In this document: piece by piece, positions 1-9,643 of the stretch | How the letters are laid out: each line of letters starts with the position of its first letter | How positions within the stretch are numbered: position 1 is the first letter of the stretch | Assembly (NCBI GenBank): GCA_028824295.1 | Contig: JAPPED010000034.1 | Span: 62,001-126,000, forward strand | Direction of reading: 5' to 3' | Source of the DNA: Rhodospirillales bacterium | GTDB lineage: Bacteria; Pseudomonadota; Alphaproteobacteria; TMED109 | DNA length: 64,000 nucleotides | The notes under the pieces: model-generated | Database searches by the model: none | Seen by the model: only the letters and a program-made list of their open reading frames with translations | What the model was told of the DNA's origin: nothing | Made by a program: the position numbers and the translations under genes

Positions 1-1820
1 TCTTCGTTGGTCGCCGCCATCACCCCGACGTTGCCGGAAGCGAGTCGGAACGCGATGCGGTCGTCCGGATTCGCGGCGTCGAACGCCTTCACTGCGTCGA
101 CCACACGCTCAATGGTCTCGGCCTTGTGGTCGGTCGTGTAGACTGACACTGGCATGACGCTGCAGTCGAGGTTCAACAGCCCGCTGCTCGTGGGCACCGG
201 GGAGACGGACTGAACGATCATGTAGCGATTGCGGGGAACGGTCCGCCATTTGAGGCTGCCCTCGTTCCACATCGCGTTAATGCTGCTCATGGTGCCGGCC
301 AGCCCGCGCACCGACTGGACGCCATCCACGTTGCGGACGTGCCATTCGAAAGCGTCGAGGGTGCGCATCACGTCGTAGTCGATGCAGCCCTCCGCCACCG
401 TCTCCACGATCACCGTCAGGACATCGACGCCGATATCGAAGCGCTCCGTGATCACGGCGGAGTCGAGGTTGTAGACGGACTCCGCCCGCAGCTCCGGCAC
501 GCCCTGGTGCTCGTCGCCGATCCGAACCTCGGGGGCCACGTACGCTCCGGCGGCCAGGAGCATCAGGGCCACACCGATCACAGCGGCGGCGGGGCCCCGG
601 TGCGCGAGACGCGCCATCCGCGACCAGACCGGCTGCAGCAGGTCGTCGCGCTCGCGGGTCGCGCGGCGCTGCGCATCGCTCGCCTCGAAGTACGAGAGCA
701 GCACCGGCAGTAGCGCTAGGTTGGTGAGGATGATCGCCGCGACCCCGAGGCTCGCGGTGATGGCGATCTCCTTCATGACCTGGACCTCGATGAACGAGAT
801 GGTGATGAATCCCACCGAATCGGAGGCCAGCGCGACCGCGCCCGGCAGCAGGAGACGGCGGACGCTCGCCCGCGCGGCCGAGAGACCATCGGCGCCGCCC
901 GCTTCCTCCGCGCGCATCGAGCTCACCATCTGGACCCCGTGGCTCACGCCGATCGCGAACACGAGGAACGGCACGAGGATGGACATCGGATCGACGCCGA
1001 AACCCAGCGCCGTGACGCCGCCGAGCTGCCAGACCACCGCGACGAGGGAACAGGCGAGCGGCGGTATGGTCAGCCGGAGCGACCGGGTGTAGACATAGAC
1101 GAACAGCGCGGTGATCAGGACCGCGATCCCGAAGAACGCTACGACCCGGGTCGCCCCGGCTGCGATGTCCCCCACCACCTTGGCGAACCCGATGACGTGT
1201 AGGTCGACGTGCACCTCCACGTCCGCGCTCACCGACTGGCGGATGCGCTCGAGCTCGCCCGCGACCTCGATGTAGTCGAGCCGCTCGCCGGTGTTGGGGT
1301 GGAACTCCTGCAGCTTGGCGGCCACGATCGCGCCGGTGAAGTCGTTGGCCACTAGGCGTCCGACGAGGCCGGCCTTGATGATGTTCTCCCGCACCCGGGC
1401 GAAGCCCGCCTCGGTGGGCTCGAAGTCCACCGGCAGCACGTTCCCAGCCGCGACGCCGTCTTCCACCACCTCGATGAACCGCACGTTCGGCGTGAGGATC
1501 GAGAACACCTGGGTACGATCGACGCCCGGCAGGAAGAACGTTGCATCGGTCACCTGCCGAAGCGCCGCGAAGAATCCGGGCGTGAACATGTCGCCCTCGC
1601 GCGCCATCACCGCGATCAGGACGCGGTCGGCGCCGCCGAACTCGTCGCGGTACTCGAGGAAGGTCTGCATGTACTCGTGCTCGACGGGCACCAGCTTGGT
1701 GAAGCCGGCATCGACGCGGAGCCCCGTCGCGGACCATCCCATCGCGATGGTGACGAGCGCGAACGCGGCGAGCACGAGCGGGCGGCGGGCGAACAGGAGC
1801 CGTTCGATGCGCTCCGTCAC
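1..1820 (-). CDS. RND/MMPL-family transporter, partial (3' end outside window)
   Basis: Inner-membrane RND superfamily (MMPL-type) exporter, read from a GTG at 1820 and still open at the window edge, so about 606 N-terminal residues are present. The N-terminus has the basic run then hydrophobic helix expected of TM1 (RRPLVLAAFALVTIAMGW). A typical MMPL membrane signature, PMSILVPFLVFAIGVSHGVQ, lies near 900-970. A second transmembrane block and periplasmic domain begin near 600. No ATG exists between an upstream in-frame stop near 1890 and this GTG. It follows the DUF1302, DUF1329 and YCF48-like genes on the same strand. This gene set recurs in Proteobacteria and is thought to move lipids or other hydrophobic molecules through the envelope. 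Substrate is not deducible here. Confidence 0.88.
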   Translation of the reverse strand, partial: MTERIERLLFARRPLVLAAFALVTIAMGWSATGLRVDAGFTKLVPVEHEYMQTFLEYRDEFGGADRVLIAVMAREGDMFTPGFFAALRQVTDATFFLPGVDRTQVFSILTPNVRFIEVVEDGVAAGNVLPVDFEPTEAGFARVRENIIKAGLVGRLVANDFTGAIVAAKLQEFHPNTGERLDYIEVAGELERIRQSVSADVEVHVDLHVIGFAKVVGDIAAGATRVVAFFGIAVLITALFVYVYTRSLRLTIPPLACSLVAVVWQLGGVTALGFGVDPMSILVPFLVFAIGVSHGVQMVSSMRAEEAGGADGLSAARASVRRLLLPGAVALASDSVGFITISFIEVQVMKEIAITASLGVAAIILTNLALLPVLLSYFEASDAQRRATRERDDLLQPVWSRMARLAHRGPAAAVIGVALMLLAAGAYVAPEVRIGDEHQGVPELRAESVYNLDSAVITERFDIGVDVLTVIVETVAEGCIDYDVMRTLDAFEWHVRNVDGVQSVRGLAGTMSSINAMWNEGSLKWRTVPRNRYMIVQSVSPVPTSSGLLNLDCSVMPVSVYTTDHKAETIERVVDAVKAFDAANPDDRIAFRLASGNVGVMAATNE

Positions 1821-1928
1821 GGGACTGGCCTGCTGACGGCGCCCGTCGTCATCCCGGCGAGCGCGCGGCTCGGCCGGCGATGCCTTCGCTCATGCGGCGA
1901 GCGGACGAACACGGCCTCCATCGGGGCG

Positions 1929-3026
1929 CTAGTCGGCGTCCAGCCAGCGCTGGACGCCGAATTCTCCGACCAGCAGCACGCCGCCGTCGGAAAGCGGCAG
2001 CGCCGCCGAGATTCCGGCGCGCGATGCCAACCGGCTGCCGGCCACGCTGCGCCCACCGTCGTCGCTGGTCAGCACGCTGCCTTCCAGCCCGGTCACGACG
2101 ATCCGCCCGGACGGGAGCTGGGCGGCTCCGGTCAGGGTCGCACGGGTACGGGTGGTCACCTCCGCCCAGGTCTCACCGCCGTCGTCGGAGCGGAACAGAT
2201 GGCCCCTGAGCCCAGCCAGCAGCACCTGGTCCTCGTCGAGCGCGAGCCCACCGAACCACGAGCCGGCGTAGGGCGTGGACAGTTCGCGCCAATTCGCGCC
2301 GCCATCATCAGAGCGGTACGCGACCCCGGCCTCTCCGGCGATGAACAGGCGTTGCGACGGCGGCCGCGACGAATCGGACGCCGGTCCCGCCACTGGCACC
2401 AGCGCGTTCAGGTGGAAGTCGTTCGCGCTGATGGTCCTTGGGGTCCAGGTCTCGCCGCCATCCTCGGTGGCGAGGAAGTAACCGTAGGCACCGACCGCGA
2501 AGCCGGTGTGTGCATCGCGAAACCAGACGTCGAGCAGGGGGAGTTCCTCCTCCGGTGCCTGATGCACCATCGACCAGGTCGCGCCGCCGTCGTCGGTGCG
2601 GAGGATCACCGCGTCGTGCCCCACGGCCCAGCCCGTACGCTCGTCGTGCATGTGGACCGCCGTGAGCAGGACGCGGGTGGGCACCTCGGCCTGCGTCCAG
2701 CTGCCACCGTCGTCGGTGGATACCAGCACGTGGCCGCGCGCCCCCACCACCACCAGCCGCGAGCCAGCCACGGCGCCGTCAAGCAGCAGGGATTCGATCG
2801 CGAGCGGTGCCTGTACGGCTGCCTCGGCACCCGCGCTCCCCGGCGCAAGGAGAGCCAGCAGGCCGACGATCGCTAGGTGCGCCGCGGGCCGTTGCGAACG
2901 AGCGCGGGCCGGGGTGTCCCGGACCGGCGGCGGGGGGCCCGACCGCTGCGCCGCGCGCGGGGTCGTCACGACTCCGGCGAACGCGCCGGGCGCTTCACGA
3001 GTCCGGGTGGAACGGAACGGGCTCAC
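1929..3026 (-). CDS. YCF48-like/BNR-repeat exported beta-propeller protein
   Basis: About 365 residues. At least six repeats of the type T/S-D-D-G-G-x-T-W are spaced about 40-50 residues apart (STDDGGSWTQ, RTDDGGATWS, ATEDGGETWT, RSDDGGANWR, RSDDGGETWA, TSDDGGRSV), the hallmark of YCF48/BNR-type beta propellers. A hydrophobic export segment (LAIVGLLALLAPGSAGAEA) lies around residue 52, so the first 50 Arg/Pro-rich residues are probably not translated. A GTG at about codon 20 is a better start candidate. Related YCF48 proteins act as assembly or scaffold factors. In this operon it lies between DUF1329 and the RND transporter and is probably a periplasmic partner of the transporter. No catalytic role is evident. 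Confidence 0.85.
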   Translation of the reverse strand: MSPFRSTRTREAPGAFAGVVTTPRAAQRSGPPPPVRDTPARARSQRPAAHLAIVGLLALLAPGSAGAEAAVQAPLAIESLLLDGAVAGSRLVVVGARGHVLVSTDDGGSWTQAEVPTRVLLTAVHMHDERTGWAVGHDAVILRTDDGGATWSMVHQAPEEELPLLDVWFRDAHTGFAVGAYGYFLATEDGGETWTPRTISANDFHLNALVPVAGPASDSSRPPSQRLFIAGEAGVAYRSDDGGANWRELSTPYAGSWFGGLALDEDQVLLAGLRGHLFRSDDGGETWAEVTTRTRATLTGAAQLPSGRIVVTGLEGSVLTSDDGGRSVAGSRLASRAGISAALPLSDGGVLLVGEFGVQRWLDAD

Positions 3027-3076
3027 CCCGGGGTGACAGCCGAGGCGGCCGGCGATTCAGGCGCTCAGCGACGCGT

Positions 3077-4456
3077 TCACCGCCGGCCGGCGCGGCGCAG
3101 CGCCGCGGGCGTGAAGTTGCGGGATGTCAGTCCCGGGTCCCACGTGCACATCGGGAACTCGTTGTCGAGGCCGAAGGCAAGGTAGCGGCCAGCCTGAAGA
3201 TCGGTGTGCACCTCAAGCGTCGGCCACACCAGCGGTTTCTCGTAGTAGTTGACGACGTGGGCTTCGGACACCCGCCAGAGCTGGTCGCGGTTGTCGTAGA
3301 TGTCCCCGACCATGATCTGCCACGAATCCTCGTCGACATACAGCGTGCGCCGCTTGTAGATGTGGGTCGCGCCCTCCTTGAGCGTCGCCTCCACCACCCA
3401 GACCCGGTGCAGCTCGTAGCGCAGCAGCTCCGGGTTGACGTGAAGGGGATGGAGGATGTCGGCGAACGCCAGGTCGCCGCTGTGCAGCCGGTACGAGTTG
3501 TACGGGACATACAGCTCGCGCTTGCCGACGAGCTCCCAGTCGTAGCGGTCCACGGCCCCGTTGAACATGTCGAGCTGATCCGCGGTTCGGAGTCCGTCGG
3601 CCGACGTGCCCGGGTTGTCGTAGGCGATATTCGGCGCTCGCCGTACCCGACGCTGGCCGGGGTTGTAGGTCCAGGCGTTCCGCGGCTCGCGGAACTGGTT
3701 CATGGTCTCGTGCACCAGGACGATATCGCCCGCGAGCCGGGCCGGCGCGAGCGTTTCCTGCTTGAACAGGATCATCGTGTTGCCGAGCTCGTCCAGCGTC
3801 ATGTCTGGGAGCGAGTAGCGCAGCTCGATCTCGAGGCTCTGCTTCACCAGCGTAAAGTCGCCACCGCGGGTGACCGCAGCCTGGCCGACGGTGCATGCCA
3901 CCGACTCGCCCCGGTAGCGCAGCAGGTGGTTCCAGATCACCTCCAGGCCGTTGGCGGGAATCGGGAACGGGATGCCGATCACCGCGTCACCGACGCCGTT
4001 GCCATCGTCCACGAGCCTGGCGCTGGCGGCGATTTCCCGGGTGGCGTCGTAGATCCGCTGGGGAACGGAGGCACTTCGCCGGGTCGGATAGACCTGTATG
4101 TTGAAACTCGGATACGTCTCCAGCAGGCGCTGGTGTCCGATCGAGAGCCGGTCGCGGTGCTCATCCAGGTTGCCGGCGTCGATGACGAACAGCGGCTCAT
4201 CAGCGGCGTACGGATCGCGGTGATGTTCGCCGACGCTGTAGCCGGCGGGTGGCTCCGTAATGCCACCGGTCCACTCTGGGATGGTGCCTGCGGCGTTGCC
4301 CGCTCGTTCGCCCCCTAGCGGGGTGAGGTCGGCGCCGAGCCGCGCAATTTCCTCCGCCGGGATCTCGGCGGCGGCGGGGGCGGCGAGGACGCAGCCGAGG
4401 ACGAAGGCGGCGCCCAGACGAATCGTGTTCGGTCTCGTGTCATTCATGGCGTTCAT
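3077..4456 (-). CDS. DUF1329 family exported protein
   Basis: 459 residues with a clear signal peptide (AAFVLGCVLAAPAAAEIPAEE). The body matches the DUF1329 family in length and pattern: the start of the mature protein has EIARLGADLTPLGGERAGN and WTGGI, and the C-terminal half is rich in Trp and Tyr (VWVVEATLKEGATHIYKRR, YVDEDSWQIM). DUF1329 proteins are periplasmic or outer-membrane associated, and a LolA/LolB-like fold has been suggested for them (recalled, not tested). The gene lies 12 bp after DUF1302 and 50 bp before the YCF48-like gene, so co-transcription is likely. Function is unproven; a carrier role between the DUF1302 protein and the RND pump is an inference from the conserved order. 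Confidence 0.88.
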   Translation of the reverse strand: MNAMNDTRPNTIRLGAAFVLGCVLAAPAAAEIPAEEIARLGADLTPLGGERAGNAAGTIPEWTGGITEPPAGYSVGEHHRDPYAADEPLFVIDAGNLDEHRDRLSIGHQRLLETYPSFNIQVYPTRRSASVPQRIYDATREIAASARLVDDGNGVGDAVIGIPFPIPANGLEVIWNHLLRYRGESVACTVGQAAVTRGGDFTLVKQSLEIELRYSLPDMTLDELGNTMILFKQETLAPARLAGDIVLVHETMNQFREPRNAWTYNPGQRRVRRAPNIAYDNPGTSADGLRTADQLDMFNGAVDRYDWELVGKRELYVPYNSYRLHSGDLAFADILHPLHVNPELLRYELHRVWVVEATLKEGATHIYKRRTLYVDEDSWQIMVGDIYDNRDQLWRVSEAHVVNYYEKPLVWPTLEVHTDLQAGRYLAFGLDNEFPMCTWDPGLTSRNFTPAALRRAGRR

Positions 4457-4468
4457 GGCCTCGGATCC

Positions 4469-6700
4469 TCAGAACGAGTACTTGACGGAGGCGGAGATGA
4501 AATCGCGGTCGAACAGCTCATTGCCGTCACCCGCGTACCGCGTGAAGCCGACGTCGGCCTGCCAGCGGCTGAGATAATCGGCGCGGAGCCCGACCGTCAG
4601 TGCGGTCCGTCCCTCCACGAAGGGGCCGCTGGGTGCGGGGCTGTTGCCGCTGACATCGTGCAGGAACTGCGCGTAGGGAAAGAGGTTGATGGATCCGATC
4701 ACGTTGTTGTAGTCGAGACGCGCCGCGATCCGGTACCCCCACGAGGTGGCGTCCGCGTCGGCTTCATAGGGCGTGTCGTCGGGCGCCGTCGGGGGCGGGG
4801 GCGGCAGGATACCGCCCGCCGGACTCTCGAGGGGGGTCGTGCGCCTGTCCGGCATGTCATGGACGTGCATCATCGCGGCTTCCATGACAAACGCGAGGCT
4901 GTCCGCCCCCATAGTGGGCCCAAAGACCTTGGTCGCGGTGGCCTGGACCTGGCTCACGTCGCGCCGGACGTATCCCTCCACCCGCGTCGGCTCGTAGGCC
5001 GCGAGATAGCCGGGGAGATGCTCCGGTGCGCGGGAAGCCAATCCCAGTGCCGTGATGATTGGTCGGAGACCGTCCTCGAGAACCTTCCGCTCGGCCCTTT
5101 GCAGCGGCGCGTCGGCACGCAGGGAGTACTCCCCCTGCAGTGCCCAGCCTGAAGCGCCGAGCACCGTGTTGAAGCTCACGCCGACGAGCCGGATGTCCTC
5201 GGGATACTCGAGGAAGTACTCTCCTCCCTTCCCGTACCGGTCGATCGCCAGCGCAGCAGCGATCCCGCCGACTTGCGCTCCGACTTGCGCCGCGGTTTCA
5301 GCTTCGATGATGCCTCTGACGTCGTTGATTCCCGTTTGGATGGTGCTTGCCGCTTCCTCTGGCGGGAGCAATCCGGCCTGAACCGCCTGCTGGACATTCT
5401 CCGTGATCTGCGCGGCGAGCCGGGCGATCTCGGCACCGGCGGCCGCGCTTGCGGCGGCGCCAACGGTGGTCGCGGTTGTGGACGTCGGCCTGCCGATCGC
5501 GTCGGCCGCGAAGAGCCCCGCCTGCACGCTGCCAAGATCCGAGGTCTGCGCGCCGACCGTGGGCAGCCTGCTGTGGTAGTTGATGACGTAGAAGCCGAAC
5601 TCGGTATCGTTCAGTTCCTCCGCAAGGTACCGCACCGCCATGCCCCACTGGCCGGAGTCGTCGGGCACCCGGTCTGCGCCGCGTAGCACGCTCGCGAAGT
5701 CGTCATCGAATGCCGCCTGCGGACGTTGCGGCGCGGGGATCGGGTCCCCGGTCAGCGGGTGCGGCACCATGTAGGCGGCCAGGTCCGCATTGATCGCCGC
5801 CGTCAGCGGGCCGAATCCGAACCCCTGGTCCCAGAGCTGCTGCTGGCCGGGCAGGAGCCCTTCATAGATGTTGGTAACGACCGCCTTTCTCGCACCCGGT
5901 CCCGCGTAGTCGGTGCTCGAGAAATAGCTCCCGACCGGATCGATCCGGGTCTCGTCCCAGTCAAACTGGTAGAAGCCTTCGACCGACAGCGTATCGGTTG
6001 GCGCGACCGCCACCGAGGCCAGTCCCGCGGGCAGCAGTGCTTCCCGGAGCTCCGAACCCGGCAGCCTGAGCTTGCTCACGTCGAACGGGTTGACGGCGTT
6101 GATGCCGTTCGGAATGAAGGTGCTCTCCCCCCAGTTCAGCACATGCCTGCCCAGCCTGACGTCGATGGGTATGTCGCCGGCGTCAAATGCGGCGGTGACG
6201 TACGCATCAAGGATCTCGACATCGCTGCCCACGCGCTCTTTCGCCTCGTCACTCAGCGGGGTGCGCTCGCGATCTCCGTTCTCATTCTCGAAGTCGAGGA
6301 AACCAGTGGCCCGGACGAATGCGCCGAACTCGCCGGTCCGGACGTCAAGATCCGAAGTGAACTTGGAGGCGTTGCTGACGATCCCCCGGTCGTAGTTGAG
6401 ATTGCCGTCGTTCCCGTTGGTATCGCTGGCAAGGGCGTCATCACGTCCCTCGACACGATAGGTCAAGCCGTAGGAGATGATGGTATCCAAACTCCCTTGG
6501 TACCCGTTCTCACCGAACTCGACCGCACGGGCCGGAGATATCTGCAGGAGCACAATGAGCCCGGAGGCGGCTGTTGTCAGCGCGACTGAGCCGATCACGT
6601 GCCGGGCGCGGCGCCTCACCCCGCGTGTCGCACATGCTGGCTTCGCCAACCATTCCGGAAGAAGCCGCGTGATGGTGTTGGGTTCGTTGGTGTTCCTCAT
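4469..6700 (-). CDS. DUF1302 family outer-membrane protein
   Basis: 743 residues from the ATG at 6700. The frame is open 56 codons further upstream, but that stretch looks non-coding and the signal segment (VALTTAASGLIVLLQISPARA) lies about 35 residues after this ATG. Features typical of DUF1302 are visible: VEFGENGYQGSLDTIISYG after the signal; RLGRHVLNWGESTFIPNGIN in the middle; alternating aromatic strand ends; and a terminal Phe (SVKYSF), as in outer-membrane beta barrels. First gene of the DUF1302-DUF1329-YCF48-RND operon, divergent from the hybrid kinase gene. Probably an outer-membrane porin-like partner for the transporter; substrate unknown. Confidence 0.88.
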   Translation of the reverse strand: MRNTNEPNTITRLLPEWLAKPACATRGVRRRARHVIGSVALTTAASGLIVLLQISPARAVEFGENGYQGSLDTIISYGLTYRVEGRDDALASDTNGNDGNLNYDRGIVSNASKFTSDLDVRTGEFGAFVRATGFLDFENENGDRERTPLSDEAKERVGSDVEILDAYVTAAFDAGDIPIDVRLGRHVLNWGESTFIPNGINAVNPFDVSKLRLPGSELREALLPAGLASVAVAPTDTLSVEGFYQFDWDETRIDPVGSYFSSTDYAGPGARKAVVTNIYEGLLPGQQQLWDQGFGFGPLTAAINADLAAYMVPHPLTGDPIPAPQRPQAAFDDDFASVLRGADRVPDDSGQWGMAVRYLAEELNDTEFGFYVINYHSRLPTVGAQTSDLGSVQAGLFAADAIGRPTSTTATTVGAAASAAAGAEIARLAAQITENVQQAVQAGLLPPEEAASTIQTGINDVRGIIEAETAAQVGAQVGGIAAALAIDRYGKGGEYFLEYPEDIRLVGVSFNTVLGASGWALQGEYSLRADAPLQRAERKVLEDGLRPIITALGLASRAPEHLPGYLAAYEPTRVEGYVRRDVSQVQATATKVFGPTMGADSLAFVMEAAMMHVHDMPDRRTTPLESPAGGILPPPPPTAPDDTPYEADADATSWGYRIAARLDYNNVIGSINLFPYAQFLHDVSGNSPAPSGPFVEGRTALTVGLRADYLSRWQADVGFTRYAGDGNELFDRDFISASVKYSF

Positions 6701-7111
6701 GGACCATCCCCGTCGCAGTTTGTGTTGCAGCGTTGAGTCCGGCCCCTCAACGAAGAGAAGACCGCGATCCCCCGGTTTGGGAGATCCAATGCGTCGCCGT
6801 GATCCGGCGTGCGAATCAAAGCCCTGTGCCCTTCGTGATACCGACCACCCATTAGCACGCAAATCCACACCTTGATTGCGCCTTGTATGACGACGTAATC
6901 ATAGCCGAGAGGCACAGGGACATAACCGAGACGTACAGAAAGTATCGTGTCCATACGGTGTCTCAAGCTATGATTATTGTGTCCAACGTGTGTCGCACGC
7001 TAGGACGGCACTATAGTCACCATTCGCAAGGTTCGCGCTGCGCCGAAGCGCCGCCGGTGTGACCGCCGTTCAGGACCATACAAGTCGCGACCCGCCACCG
7101 GGGACGAACCC
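6701..7111. promoter_or_regulatory. Divergent intergenic region with a direct repeat (6947-6957, 6979-6988)
   Basis: A 411-bp gap between the divergent DUF1302 operon and the hybrid kinase gene. Its right half is noticeably richer in A/T than the surrounding genes. It contains GTGTCCATACG at 6947-6957 and GTGTCCAACG at 6979-6988, start to start 32 bp, about three helical turns, on the same strand. OmpR/PhoB-type regulators bind direct repeats, and the adjacent gene encodes such a DNA-binding output. The repeat is therefore a candidate operator for one or both transcripts. Seen: the repeat. Inferred: the role. Confidence 0.35.
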
Positions 7112-9490
7112 TTGAGCCGAGACGACCCAGGGAAGCACGATTTCGAAGCGCTCAGGGGGCGCATCGCTGCACTCAGCGCAGCCGTCTTGCGCATCAGCGC
7201 GAGCCTCGACGCCCACACGGTCCTGCAGGAAGTCGTTGACAGCGCCCGTGCACTCATTGGTGCCCGTTACGGTGTGATCGTGAGTGTCGACGAAGCCAGG
7301 AAGGTTCAGGACCTTGCCACTTCCGGTTTCAGCACTAGGGAGCGGGGCCGGCTGGTCAAGCGGCCCGACGGTCCCGGGTCCGCCGACCCGTTCCGCGACC
7401 TGCCAACACCATTGCGGGGTGCGGACTTGTCCGCCTTCATCCGGATGGACGGCGATTCTTCAGACCTCGTGCGCTCCGATAACCGTGTCGGCATCAGGTT
7501 GCGTCACCGAGGTGTTCTTGTGGGCAATGTCTTCCTCGCGGATGAGGGCCGCGCGCCGGAGGTCACTGGCGAGGATGAAGAAATCCTCGTGCTGTTTGCC
7601 TTGCAGGCGGCTACCGCGTTCGCCAACGCGCGTGCACATGGGGTCGAACAGCGCGCCCGCGCAGACCTTGAGGCCCTGGTCGACACATCGCCGGTGGGCG
7701 TTGTGGTCGTCGATGCCCGGCCTGGTCACGGGCTGTCGTTCAACCGCGAGGCGAGACGGATCGTGGAGAGTCTGCGCACGCCGGACCGGGACCTCGAGCA
7801 ATTGTTGGAAGTCATTACGTGTCGGTTTGCTGACGGGCGCGAAGTATCACTCGACCAATTCTCGCTCCTCGAAGTCCTGAGCGGCGCGACGACAGTGCGC
7901 GCGGAGGAGGTCGTACTTTCGGTTCCTGATGGGCGCACCGTGACGACCCTCATCAATGCGACCCCGATCCGTTCTGATGACGGTGCTGTCGTCTCGGTGG
8001 TCGTCACGATGCAGGACCTGGCGCTGCTCCAGGAGCTTGAGGGCATGCGAGCGGAGTTTCTGGGCATGGTGAGCCACGAGCTACGCGCGCCGCTGACCTC
8101 GATCAAAGGCTCGGCCGCGACGGTGTTGAAGGGCTCGCCGCCGCTCGACCCGGATGAAGTGCGTCAATTCGTTCGCATCATCGACGAGCAGGCTGACCAC
8201 ATGGATGCCTTGATTCGTGACCTGCTCGATACCGGGCGCATCGAGTCAGGTACGCTCTCAATTTCGGCCGAGCCCACCGAGGTGCGGGCGCTGGCGGACC
8301 AGGCGCGGAACACGTTCCTGTCCGGTGGCGGGCGACACACGGTGCTGGTCGACGTTCCGTCGAACCTGCCGCGGGTGATGGCCGACAGGCATCGGATCGG
8401 GCAGGTCCTGAACAACCTCCTTGCCAACGCCGCGCAGCGTTCCCCGGAAATCGCGCCCATCCGGGTTTCGGCGGCGCGCGAGGAGGTATACGTCGCGGTC
8501 TCCGTTTCCGACGAAGGTGCAGGCATGCCGGCCGAGGACTTGCCCCGACTCTTCCAGAAGTACACGAGTTTCGGTACCGGCGATGATCGGCGCGGGCAGG
8601 GCCGCGGTTCCGGGCTCGGCCTGGTCATCTGCAAGGGGCTTGTGGAGGCCCACGGTGGCCGCATCCGGGTTGACAGCGGGGGAACGGGAAGGGGTGCGCG
8701 GTTCACCTTCACACTTCCGATGGCTGAGAAGGAAAGCGAAATCGCCGTGGCCGGCGTGGGCCTCGAACAGCCTCGTCCGCAAGGCGATGGGCGTGAGCCC
8801 ATTCCAATTCTGGTGGTGGACGACGACCCGCGATCTCTGCGCCATGTCTGCGATGCACTGACTGCGGCGGGCTATGCCCCGGCAGCTACCAGAGACCATG
8901 AGGACCTGTCCCGGATTATCGAGGCGAAGAAGCCCCGGTTGGTTCTGCTCGACCTGATGCTGCCGGGGACTGATGGGATGGAGCTGATGGAGAGCGTCCC
9001 GGAACTGGCCGACCTTCCGGTGATTTTCATCTCGGGCTACGGCAGGGACAAGACCATCGCCCGGGCGCTCGAGAGCGGCGCCGAGGACTACATCGTCAAG
9101 CCGTTCTCGCCGACCGAGCTGACGGCACGGGTCAGCGCGGCGTTGCGCCGGCGGGAAGAGCCAAAGCCCTTCGTGCTGGGGGAGCTGGCCATTCACTACG
9201 AGGCGCGCCGCGTGACCGTAGGTGGTCGCACTCCGGCGCTCACCGCGACCGAGTACGACGTGCTGCGCGTCCTTTCGCTCAACGCCGGACGGGTGTTGAC
9301 CTACGACCTGCTGCTCCGCCAGGTCTGGGGCAGGCGGCATACCGGCGATACCGGTCGATTGCGCACCGTCATGAAGAAGCTGCGCCGCAAGCTGGGTGAC
9401 GACGCAGCCCGGCCGAGCTGGATCTACAGCGAGCGGGGCGTGGGCTACCGCATGGCTAGACTCGGCGACCCACAGCCTCCCCTCCCGTAA
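7112..9490 (+). CDS. Hybrid sensor histidine kinase-response regulator with OmpR/PhoB-type DNA-binding domain
   Basis: 792 residues, soluble, no membrane helix. Domain order: GAF-like (about 20-175); PAS-like (185-305); HisKA with H-box FLGMVSHELRAPLTS (His322); HATPase with N-box NNLLANAAQ (about 434-442), DEGAGMP and GSGLGLVICKGL (about 499-510); receiver 563-680 with acidic triad DDD 570-572, phospho-acceptor Asp614 (LLDLMLPGTDG) and Lys663 (VKPFSPTEL); winged helix 685-785 ending YSERGVGYRM. A whole two-component pathway in one chain, probably reading a cytosolic ligand through GAF. The start is TTG at 7112 with a GGGGA-like site upstream; no ATG is available upstream in frame. Divergent to the DUF1302-RND operon, which it probably controls. 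Confidence 0.9.
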   Translation: MSRDDPGKHDFEALRGRIAALSAAVLRISASLDAHTVLQEVVDSARALIGARYGVIVSVDEARKVQDLATSGFSTRERGRLVKRPDGPGSADPFRDLPTPLRGADLSAFIRMDGDSSDLVRSDNRVGIRLRHRGVLVGNVFLADEGRAPEVTGEDEEILVLFALQAATAFANARAHGVEQRARADLEALVDTSPVGVVVVDARPGHGLSFNREARRIVESLRTPDRDLEQLLEVITCRFADGREVSLDQFSLLEVLSGATTVRAEEVVLSVPDGRTVTTLINATPIRSDDGAVVSVVVTMQDLALLQELEGMRAEFLGMVSHELRAPLTSIKGSAATVLKGSPPLDPDEVRQFVRIIDEQADHMDALIRDLLDTGRIESGTLSISAEPTEVRALADQARNTFLSGGGRHTVLVDVPSNLPRVMADRHRIGQVLNNLLANAAQRSPEIAPIRVSAAREEVYVAVSVSDEGAGMPAEDLPRLFQKYTSFGTGDDRRGQGRGSGLGLVICKGLVEAHGGRIRVDSGGTGRGARFTFTLPMAEKESEIAVAGVGLEQPRPQGDGREPIPILVVDDDPRSLRHVCDALTAAGYAPAATRDHEDLSRIIEAKKPRLVLLDLMLPGTDGMELMESVPELADLPVIFISGYGRDKTIARALESGAEDYIVKPFSPTELTARVSAALRRREEPKPFVLGELAIHYEARRVTVGGRTPALTATEYDVLRVLSLNAGRVLTYDLLLRQVWGRRHTGDTGRLRTVMKKLRRKLGDDAARPSWIYSERGVGYRMARLGDPQPPLP

Positions 9491-9643
9491 TGTGGGTCCC
9501 GGCGCGCTACTCCGCGTCCCCGGCATCCTGCAATGGGCATGATCAGTCCGGGCGCGGTATCCGGTGCGGATCGTGCCGGTCAGCCCACGGCCGTACGACC
9601 ACAATGCTGCCGAAGAGGAAGCTGCTTCCGATTGGGTCAGGTG

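Noticed and set aside
277-1737. Long minus-strand frame of 486 codons
   Set aside because: It is Arg/Ala-rich and matches nothing, while the neighbouring frame from 1820 gives a clear RND transporter.
9617-9629. GGAAG-CTG-CTTCC as terminator between the hybrid kinase and rpoH genes
   Set aside because: Only a 5-bp stem with a 3-nt loop and no T-tract.
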